A program made the position numbers and the translations under genes. Under the pieces are notes generated by a model, which worked only from the letters and a program-made list of their open reading frames with translations, was not told the origin of the DNA and searched no databases. Positions 35,617 to 44,588 of a stretch of DNA of 55,645 bases are shown piece by piece. This stretch comes from Oceanobacillus polygoni (GTDB lineage: Bacteria; Bacillota; Bacilli; Bacillales; Amphibacillaceae), in the NCBI RefSeq assembly GCF_008304605.1, contig NZ_PIJY01000005.1:1-55645 (forward strand), given 5' to 3'. Numbering within the stretch: position 1 is the stretch's first letter; each line of letters begins with the position of its first letter.

Positions 35617-35945
35617 CTACCTGTGACTGAATGGCTCTCGGTTGATTCTTTTTGCTTTTTTTGTTTTTCTACCGAGATAGGCTGGTTCTCGGTTGATTCT
35701 GCTTATTTTCTGTGTTTACCTACCGAGACAGGCTGACTCTCGGTAGGTTCTTCTTGCTTTCTGTGTTTTTCTACCGAGATAGGTTGACTCTCGGTTGATT
35801 CTTCTTGCTTTTCTTGTTTATCTACCGAGATAAGCTGACTCTCGGTTGATTCTGCTTGCTTTTCTTGTTTTTCTACCGAGGCAGGCTGGCCCTCGTTTGA
35901 TTCTGCTTGCTTTCTGTGTTTATCTACCGAGACAGGCTGGCTTTC
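35617..35945 (-). repeat. 51-bp tandem repeat array between narH and narJ
   Basis: The block CTACCGAGA recurs at 35669, 35720, 35771, 35822, 35873 and 35924, exactly 51 bp apart, plus a degenerate first copy at 35617. Each unit carries ACCGAGA and TCTCGGT as an inverted pair around about 9 bases, so the transcript forms up to six stem-loops. On the minus strand one frame is open for most of it and would encode a 17-residue charged repeat (such as TESQPISVEKHRKQEES). Confidence 0.9.
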
Positions 35946-35949
35946 GCCC

Positions 35950-37422
35950 TTAGGAAAGAACGCCGCAGCTTCCTGGGCCGCCGGCAAAGTCTAGGCCGCA
36001 TGCTCCTTGTTCTTCATACAGATCAGCAACTTCTTCTTTGTGGCTATGTGGTATAACGAATCTGTCTTCATACTTAGCAATAGCTAATAGACGGTACATT
36101 TCTTTTACTGCTTTTTCGGTTAAACCGAGATCGGAAAGAATATCAGAATCGAATTCTTTTCCAGTTTGTTCAGCTCGCATAAAGTTACGCATTACTGCCA
36201 TTTTCTTTAGAACCGTACGGATATGCCCGGTATCTCCAGCAGTTAATAGATTTGCAAGGTATTCAATTGGAATACGCATGTTATCAATTGCTGGGAAAAT
36301 ATCCTCTGTATCTGCTGTGCTTCCTTTTCCTTCAATCATGTTCATAACCGGGCTTAGTGGCGGAATGTACCATACCATTGGCATTGTTCTGTATTCCGGA
36401 TGTAATGGCAGGGCAATCTTCCAATCTATAATCATTTTATAAAGTGGTGATTGTTGAGCTGCTTCAATCCAGTCCATTGGAATTCCATCTTTTTTGGCTT
36501 GTTTAATTACTTCAGGATCATTCGGATCAAGGAAAATACCAAGCTGTGCATGATATAATTCCTTTTCATCTTCTACAGATGCTGCTTCCAGCACACGGTC
36601 TGCATCATATAGCATGATACCGATATAGCGAATCCGTCCAACACATGTTTCTGCACAAATCGTTGGTTGGCCATTCTCGATTCTCGGGAAACACATCGTG
36701 CATTTCTCAGCTTTATTTGTTTTCCAGTTGAAGTATACTTTTTTATACGGACAGGAAGTTACACAATGTCTCCATGCGCGACATGCATTTTGATCCACTA
36801 GCACGATTCCATCTTCATCACGCTTATACATTGCTCCCGATGGGCAAGAGGATACACATGGTGCGTTAATACAATGCTCACAAATACGCGGCAGATACAT
36901 CATGAACACATCTTCGAATTCGGTTTTAATGGATTCTTCCATCTGTACGACGTTTGGATCACGAAGTCCTGTAATATGGCCACCAGCTAAGTCATCTTCC
37001 CAGTTCGGTCCCCATTCCAAATCCATGAACTCTCCTGTCACCGCAGATTTCGCCCTGGCAACTGGCTGATGCTTTCTTTCTTTACTAGTTGTTAATGTTT
37101 CATAATCATAGTTCCATGGTTCAAAATAATCGTCCATTTCTGGCTGGTTCGGGTTGTAAAACAAGTTTAGTAGTCTATTCGTTTTCGAGCCTGATTTTAA
37201 CCTTAACTCATCATTGTGAAGCTCCCAGCCACCTTTATATTTCTCTTGATCTTCCCACTGTTTTGGATAGCCAATTCCAGGCTTTGTTTCTACATTATTA
37301 AAGTACATGTATTCGGCACCTGGGCGGTTTGTCCACGTATTCTTACATGTCACACTACATGTGTGACACCCAATACACTTATCGAGGTTCATCACCATTC
37401 CGACCTGTGCTTTAATTCTCAA
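35950..37422 (-). CDS. narH: Nitrate reductase beta subunit
   Basis: 490 residues. Four ferredoxin-type cysteine groups are visible: CIGCHTCSVTCKNTW, CEHCINAPCVSSCPSG, CRAWRHCVTSCPYKK and CTMCFPRIENGQPTICAETC. One group has Trp (CRAW) in place of a Cys, as in NarH with a 3Fe-4S centre. The start is a TTG at 37422, overlapping the narG end by 11 bp, with GGAGGT upstream. It carries electrons from NarI to NarG. The stop is followed at once by the 51-bp array. Confidence 0.97.
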   Translation of the reverse strand: MRIKAQVGMVMNLDKCIGCHTCSVTCKNTWTNRPGAEYMYFNNVETKPGIGYPKQWEDQEKYKGGWELHNDELRLKSGSKTNRLLNLFYNPNQPEMDDYFEPWNYDYETLTTSKERKHQPVARAKSAVTGEFMDLEWGPNWEDDLAGGHITGLRDPNVVQMEESIKTEFEDVFMMYLPRICEHCINAPCVSSCPSGAMYKRDEDGIVLVDQNACRAWRHCVTSCPYKKVYFNWKTNKAEKCTMCFPRIENGQPTICAETCVGRIRYIGIMLYDADRVLEAASVEDEKELYHAQLGIFLDPNDPEVIKQAKKDGIPMDWIEAAQQSPLYKMIIDWKIALPLHPEYRTMPMVWYIPPLSPVMNMIEGKGSTADTEDIFPAIDNMRIPIEYLANLLTAGDTGHIRTVLKKMAVMRNFMRAEQTGKEFDSDILSDLGLTEKAVKEMYRLLAIAKYEDRFVIPHSHKEEVADLYEEQGACGLDFAGGPGSCGVLS

Positions 37423-40400
37423 GCCAATCTACCTCCTTCATTTTCCGAATAACAACATTCAAGTCACGTTGGTTTCCTGTTGGGCCATAGTAATTAAATC
37501 CATAGCTTAATTGGGCATATCCACCAATCATATGGGTTGGTTTTACATGGATTCTCGTTGGGCTATTATGCGTGCCACCGCGATTTTTCGTTAGGCTTGT
37601 TCCAGGTGTATGGATATGACGATCTTGAGCGTGATGCATAAACGCCATTGTTCGAGGAATTCTATGCGACACAACCGCTCTAGCTACAACAACCCCATTA
37701 CGGTTAAAGCATTCAATCCAATCATTATCCTCTACATCAATTTCCGCTGCATCATCTTTATTAAGCCAAACCGTTGGGCCGCCTCGGAATAGAGTTAACA
37801 TTGGCTGCGCATCAAAGTACATGCTATGAATCGACCATTTATTATGTGGTGTTAGATAGTTCAACGTGATTTCTTTTCCTTCCACTTCCGGCCGTTTGGA
37901 ACGGAATGGCTTATGGTTCAAAATTGGTTTGAATACGGCAAATGATTCTCCGAATTCCTTCATCATTTCATGATCCAGGAAGTAGGATTGCCTTCCTGTA
38001 ATGGTTCGAAATGGAATCAAACGTTCAATATTTGTTGTAAAAGGGGAATACCTTCTGCCGCCTTTTTCTGAGCCGCTAAAAGCTGGTGACGTGATAACTG
38101 TCATTGGTTGGGCCGTTATTTTTTCGAATGTGAATAGCTCTTCTTCTCTTTCCTCCGCTAAATCTCTTAACTCGAGGTCTGTTACTTCTTCTAAAGCTTC
38201 CCATGCTTTTACAGCTACTTTCCCATTCGTTGTGGATGAAAGCATTAAGATTGCTTCACATGCATCTTTGGCATGGGTAATATCTGGACAGTCATCAGCA
38301 ATCGTGCCATTATCAACCGTTCCAAGTGTATGTTTCACTTGTTCGTATTCTTTTTCCATATTCCAGTTGATACCTTTTCCACCATAAGGCTGTGTTGCAA
38401 CATTTGGTCCAAGTGCGGTCATTTTGTTATAAATTTGTTTGTAATCACGTTCTACTACATGAATTTGTGGCATCGTTTTACCTGGAATCGGTTCACATTC
38501 ACCTTTGGACCAGTCTTTAATCTTCCCTAATGGCTGGGCCATTTCTGCTTTTGTATCATGAAGCAGTGGTGTTGCAACGATTTCCTTGATTGTCTCCATA
38601 TCAATTTCTTCAGCTAAATCCGAAACACCCTTTGCCAAGGCTTTAAAGATATCCCAGTCTGACTTCGCTTCCCATGGTGACGTAATTGCTGGATTAAATG
38701 GATGTACGAACGGATGCATATCCGTACTGGATAAGTCGTGCTTTTCATACCAACTCGATGCGGGTAGGATGACATCTGAGTAAAGTGCCGTTCCAGCCAT
38801 CCGGAAATCAAGATTAATTAATAAATCAAGTTTCCCTTCTGGTGCTTCTTCTCTCCATTTAATTTCCTCGGGGCGAATACTCTCTTCATCATCGTTTAAA
38901 AGTCCATGGGATGTTCCTAGTAGATGTTTAAGGAAGTACTCATGCCCTTTTCCTGAACTGGAGATTAAGTTTGCACGCCACACAAATAAGTTTCTAGGGA
39001 AATTGACCGGATTATCTGGATCTTCAATTGCAAATTGCAGCTCTTTTTCTTTTAATTGCTTCGCCACATATTTTCCGATATCTTCCGTTGTTTCATAGCC
39101 ATTTGCTACTGCTTCCTTATAGAGATCAATTCCATTTTTATTGAATGTTGGATAAGATGGAAGCCAGCCAAGGCGGGCAGCCAACACATTGTAATCCCCG
39201 TGATGCTCGTATCTTGCTTTTTCATTTGCAGCAGTAAGGTCACTAACAGGTGTTTCCTCAAAACGCCATTGGTCGGTTGCAAAGTAGAAAAAGGATGTAC
39301 CATTTTGTAGCTTAGCTGGGCCACCCCAGTCTTTCGCTGTTGCAATCGTGCTCCAGCCTTCTGCTGGACGTAATTTTTCTTGCCCAACATAATGGGCCCA
39401 ACCTCCGCCATTTACACCTTGTGCGCCTACCATTAGGACAAGGTTGACAACAGCACGATAAATTGTGTCTGAGTTAAACCAATGGTTAATTCCAGCGCCA
39501 ACGATAATCATTGAACGACCTTTTGTATCCACCGCATTTTGTGCAAACTCACGAGCGATTTTAATGACGAGGTTGCGATCAACACCTGTAATTTCTTCTT
39601 GCCATGCTGGTGAGAATGGTGCGATATCATCATAAGAACTTGCCACTTCTCCGCCAAGACCACGGTCAATACCATAGTTAGCAAGCATTAAATCATAAAC
39701 CGTTGCAATGTATTCTATCTTGCCATTCAGTTCCACTTTTTTCACCGGAACCGCACGTGGCAGTACTTTTCTAGTTTTCGCATCAAAATATGGCATATTG
39801 ACATGTACCACTTCATCTTCCATTCCAAGAAAACTTAGTACAGGTTCAATTTTTTCATTGGTATTCTCGTCAACAAGCTTCAAGTTCCAGTTTCCTTTAT
39901 CATCCCAGCGGGAACCCATCGTTCCGTGCGGGATTGAAAAACTATTTGTTGCTTGGTTATACATTGCAGGTTTCCATTCATTATTTTCTGCTGTAATGCC
40001 AAGGTCAGCTCCATTTAGGAATCTGTCTGCCACAAACATTCCATTATCTTCTTTTAAGCGAACAGAGAATGGAAAATCGGTGTATTGCTTTGCATAGTCC
40101 TCAAAGTATGGTGTCATATTTTTATCATAAAATTCATTTAAGATGACATGTCCCATCGCCATTGCAACTGCACCATCTGTTCCCTGTCTCACGGATAGCC
40201 AGTCATCGGAGAAAGTCGTTGATTCTGCGTAGTCCGGGCTAACCGAAACAACTTTCGTTCCTTTATAACGAGCCTCTATTAGGAAATGAGCATCTGGTGT
40301 ACGTGTCATCGGAACATTCGAACCCCATGTGATAATGTAGCTTGAGTTAAACCAATCCGAGCTTTCTGGTACATCTGTTTGATCACCCCAAATTTGTGGA

Positions 40401-41092
40401 GACGCTGGTGGCAAGTCGGCATACCAATCATAGAAGCTGAGCATTGGGCCGCCCATTAATTGCATAAAACGGCTTCCTGCCGCATGGCTGATCATGGACA
40501 TGGCTGGAATTGGAGAAAAACCAACATTTCGATCTGGTCCATATTTCACAATCGTATATAAAGTAGATGCAGCTATTAGCTTTGCTACTTCTTCCCAGTC
40601 TGCTCGAACAAGTCCACCCTTTCCTCTTGCTCGTTTATAGGAATTTGCTTTTTCTTTGTCCTCTACAATGCTCTTCCACGCTTCCAATGGATTATCATAA
40701 ATAGCTAATGCTTCTTTCCATAAAACTAGTAATTTTTTACGTATATATGGATATTTCACACGTAGTGGGCTATAAACATACCAGGAAAAACTAGCTCCTC
40801 TTGGACAGCCGCGCGGTTCAAACTCTGGCATGTCTGGACCTGTTGTTGGATAGTCCAATTGTTGTCCTTCCCATGTAACAATCCCGTCTTTCACATAAAT
40901 ATTCCAGCTGCATGATCCGGTACAGTTGACTCCATGTGTGGAGCGAATAACCTTATCATGCTGCCATCTTCTTCGGTATACATTTTCCCAGTCACGGTTA
41001 CCTTCTAGTAATTGACTATGCTTATTAGAATACGTTTCTTTTGGTTTTAAATAGTTCAATCGTTGCCAAAGTGGAGATGGTTTCTTCTTCAT
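37412..41092 (-). CDS. narG: Nitrate reductase alpha subunit (catalytic)
   Basis: 1226 residues from ATG at 41092 (GGAGG 7 bases upstream; the adjacent ATG at 41095 is possible), matching the B. subtilis length of about 1228. Its N-terminus has the His/Cys 4Fe-4S motif HGVNCTGSCSW, and the molybdopterin-oxidoreductase domains follow with RGCPRGASF. The enzyme reduces nitrate to nitrite at the cytosolic side, using bis-MGD. It begins the narGHJI operon. A perfect Fnr box lies 74 bp upstream. Confidence 0.98.
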   Translation of the reverse strand: MKKKPSPLWQRLNYLKPKETYSNKHSQLLEGNRDWENVYRRRWQHDKVIRSTHGVNCTGSCSWNIYVKDGIVTWEGQQLDYPTTGPDMPEFEPRGCPRGASFSWYVYSPLRVKYPYIRKKLLVLWKEALAIYDNPLEAWKSIVEDKEKANSYKRARGKGGLVRADWEEVAKLIAASTLYTIVKYGPDRNVGFSPIPAMSMISHAAGSRFMQLMGGPMLSFYDWYADLPPASPQIWGDQTDVPESSDWFNSSYIITWGSNVPMTRTPDAHFLIEARYKGTKVVSVSPDYAESTTFSDDWLSVRQGTDGAVAMAMGHVILNEFYDKNMTPYFEDYAKQYTDFPFSVRLKEDNGMFVADRFLNGADLGITAENNEWKPAMYNQATNSFSIPHGTMGSRWDDKGNWNLKLVDENTNEKIEPVLSFLGMEDEVVHVNMPYFDAKTRKVLPRAVPVKKVELNGKIEYIATVYDLMLANYGIDRGLGGEVASSYDDIAPFSPAWQEEITGVDRNLVIKIAREFAQNAVDTKGRSMIIVGAGINHWFNSDTIYRAVVNLVLMVGAQGVNGGGWAHYVGQEKLRPAEGWSTIATAKDWGGPAKLQNGTSFFYFATDQWRFEETPVSDLTAANEKARYEHHGDYNVLAARLGWLPSYPTFNKNGIDLYKEAVANGYETTEDIGKYVAKQLKEKELQFAIEDPDNPVNFPRNLFVWRANLISSSGKGHEYFLKHLLGTSHGLLNDDEESIRPEEIKWREEAPEGKLDLLINLDFRMAGTALYSDVILPASSWYEKHDLSSTDMHPFVHPFNPAITSPWEAKSDWDIFKALAKGVSDLAEEIDMETIKEIVATPLLHDTKAEMAQPLGKIKDWSKGECEPIPGKTMPQIHVVERDYKQIYNKMTALGPNVATQPYGGKGINWNMEKEYEQVKHTLGTVDNGTIADDCPDITHAKDACEAILMLSSTTNGKVAVKAWEALEEVTDLELRDLAEEREEELFTFEKITAQPMTVITSPAFSGSEKGGRRYSPFTTNIERLIPFRTITGRQSYFLDHEMMKEFGESFAVFKPILNHKPFRSKRPEVEGKEITLNYLTPHNKWSIHSMYFDAQPMLTLFRGGPTVWLNKDDAAEIDVEDNDWIECFNRNGVVVARAVVSHRIPRTMAFMHHAQDRHIHTPGTSLTKNRGGTHNSPTRIHVKPTHMIGGYAQLSYGFNYYGPTGNQRDLNVVIRKMKEVDWLEN

Positions 41093-41158
41093 CATTGTCC
41101 CTCCATGTAAATTGCTTTGTTCTACCATCCATATTAAACATCTCAGCTACAGACAAGT

Positions 41159-41174
41159 TGTGAAATACATCACA
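41159..41174 (-). promoter_or_regulatory. Fnr box before narG
   Basis: TGTGA-AATACA-TCACA is a perfect palindrome of the Fnr consensus. A TAATAT -10 (41131-41136, minus strand) places it near -42. Confidence 0.85.
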
Positions 41175-41257
41175 CCTATTTAAGATGTCAAACTTTAGAC
41201 AAAAATTATCAATTGAATCGTTGGATAGGACTTGATTCAAAAATCGGTCACAGGTTA

Positions 41258-41273
41258 TGTGATGTTTTTCACT
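41258..41273 (+). promoter_or_regulatory. Fnr box before narK
   Basis: TGTGA-TGTTTT-TCACT. A TAAACT -10 (41295-41300) gives a start at 41307 and a box at exactly -41.5, a class II activator position. Confidence 0.85.
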
Positions 41274-41353
41274 ACTAATTTTAGAAAGCATCGTTAAACT
41301 TATAACCAATTAAATACAAAACTAAATTTTTATAAAGAAAGGTACGATTTATT

Positions 41354-42844
41354 ATGAAGAAACCGGGTTTACAGCTATCCTTACAAACATCGAGTTTAGT
41401 CGTTGGATTTATGGTATGGGTGCTCATTTCATCGCTAATGCCATATATCACAGTAGATATTCCACTGACTTCTGGGCAAGCTTCGATCGTAACTGCTATT
41501 CCAGTTATTTTGGGCTCACTCATGCGTATACCAATTGGTTTTTATGCAGATCGATTTGGCGCAAGAATTATTTTCTTCATTAGCTTTCTCATTCTTTTAT
41601 TTCCGGTATTTTACCTAAGTGTAGCGAGTTCCTTTGCCGATCTAGTCATTGGCGGACTGATACTAGGTATTGGGGGAGCAACCTTTTCCATTGGAGTTAC
41701 ATCACTGCCTAAATATTATCCAAAGGAAAAACACGGCTTTATTAATGGGGTGTACGGTGTTGGTAATATCGGAACCGCCATTACAACGTTTGGAGCTCCA
41801 ATCATTGCCGAATCTATTGGTTGGCAAGGAACTGTTCGCGTATTTTTGATTATTGTCGTAGTGTACTCCGCATTGATTTTTATCTTTGGAGATCGTAAAG
41901 AAGCAAAAGTAAAGAAATCTATGGTTGAACAAATTCGAGGTGTCTATAAAAATTCGACATTGTGGTTTCTTAGCTTATTTTATTTCATTACATTCGGCGC
42001 TTTTGTTGCCTTCACGATGTTCCTACCAAGTTTCCTAGTTGATAATTTTGGTTTAGCGCCTGTGGATGCAGGAATTAGGACAGCAATATTCATTTTAATT
42101 GCAACCTTGCTGCGACCAGTTGGAGGATTGCTTGCAGATAAGTTTAATCCATTTATTATTTTAATGTTTGTTTTCATCGGGGTTGCCTTTTCAGGTATCT
42201 TACTATCATTTTCACCTGATATTATTTGGTATACCGTTGGTGCATTAGCCGTAGGAATTACCGTTGGGGTTGGAAATGGTACAGTCTTTAAATTAGTGCC
42301 GTTGTATTTTTCCAAACAAGCAGGGATTGTGAATGGAATTGTATCCGCTATGGGTGGACTAGGTGGTTTCTTTCCACCATTGCTGTTGACTGCTGTTGCA
42401 AATATTACTGGACACCATGCGATTGCTTTCATGTTAATGTCAGAATTCGCCTTCGTAAGTTTCGTTATTGTTATTTTTATGTATTACCAGGAACGAGTAA
42501 GTGTCGAAGGTAAAATTATCGAAAGTGCTGCAGAAGGAATCATGGTAACGAATAAAAAACGTATCATCCAAAATGTTAATCCAGCTTTTGAACGAATTAC
42601 CGGTTATACAAAAGAGGAAGTACTTGGAAAGACTCCAGCAATTCTAAAATCTGGTAAACAAGACAAAGCATTTTATGATGGAATGTGGAATTCAATTAAT
42701 GAAAAAGGCTTCTGGGAAGGTGAAATTTGGAACAAACGAAAAAATGGAGAACTGTATCCGGAGTTGCTTACCATAAGTCCAGTTAAGAATAATGTTGGCG
42801 AGATTAATTACTATGTTGGTGTTTTCAATGATATAACACATTAA
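41354..42844 (+). CDS. narK: NarK-type nitrate/nitrite transporter with C-terminal PAS domain
   Basis: 496 residues; plain Bacillus NarK has about 395. Residues 1-384 are a 12-helix major-facilitator transporter with NarK features (RIPIGFYADRFGAR, LPKYYPKEKHGFINGVYGVGNIG, RPVGGLLADKFNP). Residues 385-496 are a PAS domain: ESAAEGIMVTNKKR, NPAFERITGYTKEEVLG, GFWEGEIWNKRKNGELYP, YYVGVFNDIT. No output domain follows. Divergent from narG, with its own Fnr box. The stop codon's last base is the first base of a dispersed repeat, so a longer ancestral gene truncated by the repeat is possible. Nitrate/nitrite transport is likely; the PAS ligand is unknown. Confidence 0.9.
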   Translation: MKKPGLQLSLQTSSLVVGFMVWVLISSLMPYITVDIPLTSGQASIVTAIPVILGSLMRIPIGFYADRFGARIIFFISFLILLFPVFYLSVASSFADLVIGGLILGIGGATFSIGVTSLPKYYPKEKHGFINGVYGVGNIGTAITTFGAPIIAESIGWQGTVRVFLIIVVVYSALIFIFGDRKEAKVKKSMVEQIRGVYKNSTLWFLSLFYFITFGAFVAFTMFLPSFLVDNFGLAPVDAGIRTAIFILIATLLRPVGGLLADKFNPFIILMFVFIGVAFSGILLSFSPDIIWYTVGALAVGITVGVGNGTVFKLVPLYFSKQAGIVNGIVSAMGGLGGFFPPLLLTAVANITGHHAIAFMLMSEFAFVSFVIVIFMYYQERVSVEGKIIESAAEGIMVTNKKRIIQNVNPAFERITGYTKEEVLGKTPAILKSGKQDKAFYDGMWNSINEKGFWEGEIWNKRKNGELYPELLTISPVKNNVGEINYYVGVFNDITH

Positions 42845-42996
42845 CAAAAGCGGAAGCGCCCGGTTAGCGACGTACGGACTGGACTGAACCGAAGGAGATA
42901 AAGGAAACACGGCGACCGTAGGGAGTCGATGTTGACTTATCGTACGGAGGTGAGGGAAGTCTCGCTAGTCGTTGGGCGCTGGAGCTGGACATGGCT
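42844..42996. repeat. Dispersed intergenic repeat, long copy
   Basis: Begins ACAAAAGCGGAAGCGCCC and ends TGGGCGCTGGAGCTGGACATGGCT, with roughly inverted ends. Same family as 15201-15270. It abuts the narK stop codon. Confidence 0.75.
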
Positions 42997-43049
42997 ACTT
43001 AGGTAACTAAGTTATATACATCATTCAAAATTTTATAGTTTTCTAGTTG

Positions 43050-43084
43050 AAAAAATCCTGAGTTGATATTACTCAGGATTTTTT
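43050..43084. terminator. Bidirectional terminator
   Basis: AAAAAATCCTGAGT and ACTCAGGATTTTTT form a 14-bp perfect stem with a 7-base loop. The radical SAM stop codon lies in the right arm. Confidence 0.85.
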
Positions 43085-44200
43085 ACTCTTTTTACGCATT
43101 GCTCTTGGAATATAAACACAATACGGTTCACTTTCCATATAATCTCCGGTTACATTATATGCGCGTGATCTTGAGCCACCGCAAACATGGCGAAATTCAC
43201 ATACACCGCATTTCCCTTTGTACATGTCCGGATTACGCAAATTTTGAAAGACCTCTGATTCTCTGTAGATTTCCGCAAGCGGCGTGCGCCTGATATTTCC
43301 AGCACGAATTGGCAGTAATCCACTCGGGTACACATCTCCTGTATGGGAAATGAATACAAAGCCATTTCCATCATTAACCCCTTTTGGTGCACGTCCCAGT
43401 CCATCAATCTGTCCTGTTTTCCCTTGGTTCATCGCATCCTCATAGAAAATTTGATCTTTGTCGCTCATCCCTCTATGTTCTCGCATTTTTTGCTGAATAA
43501 CAACACGCCGATAGTGCTGGCCAGCGGTTGTTTTAATATCAAATGGAACACGTTTGGATAATTGATACAACCAGCGGAATACCTTTTCATGCTCGGCAGG
43601 TGTAATCATGTCCGATTCTTTCCCTCGACCTGTTGGTACAAGGAAAAACACACTCCATAATACACAGTTCAGGTTTTCAACCAGCTCTGCCATTTCATCT
43701 AAGTACTCATAATTATATCGAGAGATTACGGTATTGATTTGCAGCGGCATATCCAGTTCATGTAAATACGTAATCGCATTCATCGTTAAGTCAAACGATC
43801 CTTCTGTTCCTCGAAAATGATCATGTACTTCCTTACAATGTCCATCAATACTAAATGCCCATCTCGCAAGTCCAATATCCTTCGCTTTTTGCATTGCCTC
43901 TTTTGTTACATTTGGTGTGGCAGATGGAGTCATGGACACACGCACACCTTTTTGAATAGCGTATTCAGCAATATCAAAAACATCTGGTCGTTCTAATGGA
44001 TCTCCACCTGTAAACACAAGCATGGGATTATCCATCTCATATATGGCATCGATTAATTTCTTTCCTTCATCAAACGTTATTTCTAATGGATGTCTATGAT
44101 ACTGAGCTTCTGCACGGCAATGCAGACAATGCAGCTGACAAGCACGGGTTAGTTCCCATATAACAATAAACGGGTTTTCGTTATAATCTCGATTAAACAT
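43073..44200 (-). CDS. Radical SAM/SPASM protein (NirJ/Ahb-like group)
   Basis: 375 residues. The radical SAM cluster motif is CQLHCLHC (C-x3-C-x2-C) near residue 20, with FTGGDPLERPD after it. The SPASM region has CGVCEFRHVCGGSRSRAY and a further Cys near the end (SEPYC). The build resembles the NirJ/AhbC/AhbD enzymes that modify heme or heme d1 precursors, and an uncharacterised Bacillus family of the same length. It has its own Fnr box, so anaerobic function is likely. Heme-related function is inference. Peptide maturation is an alternative, but no precursor is seen nearby. Confidence 0.8.
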   Translation of the reverse strand: MFNRDYNENPFIVIWELTRACQLHCLHCRAEAQYHRHPLEITFDEGKKLIDAIYEMDNPMLVFTGGDPLERPDVFDIAEYAIQKGVRVSMTPSATPNVTKEAMQKAKDIGLARWAFSIDGHCKEVHDHFRGTEGSFDLTMNAITYLHELDMPLQINTVISRYNYEYLDEMAELVENLNCVLWSVFFLVPTGRGKESDMITPAEHEKVFRWLYQLSKRVPFDIKTTAGQHYRRVVIQQKMREHRGMSDKDQIFYEDAMNQGKTGQIDGLGRAPKGVNDGNGFVFISHTGDVYPSGLLPIRAGNIRRTPLAEIYRESEVFQNLRNPDMYKGKCGVCEFRHVCGGSRSRAYNVTGDYMESEPYCVYIPRAMRKKSKKS

Positions 44201-44258
44201 CGCTTTCGTCCCTTTCAGGTAGTTTAGCTTCAGTGTAGACTAATTCGGAAAATATTTA

Positions 44259-44274
44259 TGTGAGGTTTATCACT
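44259..44274 (-). promoter_or_regulatory. Fnr box before the radical SAM gene
   Basis: TGTGA-GGTTTA-TCACT. TACACT (44232-44237, minus strand) at -12 to -7 gives a start at 44225 and a box at exactly -41.5. Confidence 0.8.
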
Positions 44275-44293
44275 TATCCTCATAAGTAAGAAA

Positions 44294-44316
44294 CCCCTGA
44301 TCACAATGAACAGGGG
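44294..44316 (-). terminator. Terminator after the DUF2249 gene
   Basis: CCCCTG and CAGGGG pair around an 11-base loop; the minus strand continues TTTCTTACTT. Confidence 0.65.
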
Positions 44317-44329
44317 CTACGATAAATTA

Positions 44330-44569
44330 TTATCTCTTTTCAATCTCTACTCTCCAAAGCTCTGGACCTTCTTCTACGTATTCCCAATGAAAAGAACCTT
44401 CCCTTTCAATTAAAAATTGATAGTATAAAAGTTTTGGATCATGCGTATTCGAAAGATGCATCACTTCTCCAGATTTTAAACGATCAAATGTTTCTAAAAT
44501 CCTTACATGACGAATCTTTGGTCTAATATCTGGTGCATGTAAGGTTACAGCATATTGTTTCTCGTTCAT
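44330..44569 (-). CDS. DUF2249 domain protein
   Basis: 79 residues. APDIRPKIRHVRILETFDRL, NTHDPKLLYYQF and the ending FHWEYVEEGPELWRVEI match the small DUF2249 family. These proteins recur beside denitrification and nitrate-respiration genes and are thought to bind or handle a small molecule, but no reaction is established. It is 20 bp after the CuA lipoprotein gene and probably shares its transcript. Confidence 0.82.
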   Translation of the reverse strand: MNEKQYAVTLHAPDIRPKIRHVRILETFDRLKSGEVMHLSNTHDPKLLYYQFLIEREGSFHWEYVEEGPELWRVEIEKR

Positions 44570-44588
44570 TTAATGACCCCCGAAAACC

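Noticed and set aside
35617..35945. CRISPR array
   Set aside because: The period is exact at 51 bp and whole units repeat; there are no unique spacers, no cas genes, and the units encode a continuous peptide-like frame.
35703..35987. Independent 94-codon gene within the 51-bp array
   Set aside because: It has no good ribosome binding site, starts inside narH in another frame and consists only of the repeat. I list it as a repeat with a possible shifted-frame tail.
43073..44200. RiPP maturation enzyme with a nearby precursor
   Set aside because: No small Cys- or Gly-rich precursor gene with a ribosome binding site was found in the adjacent intergenic regions.
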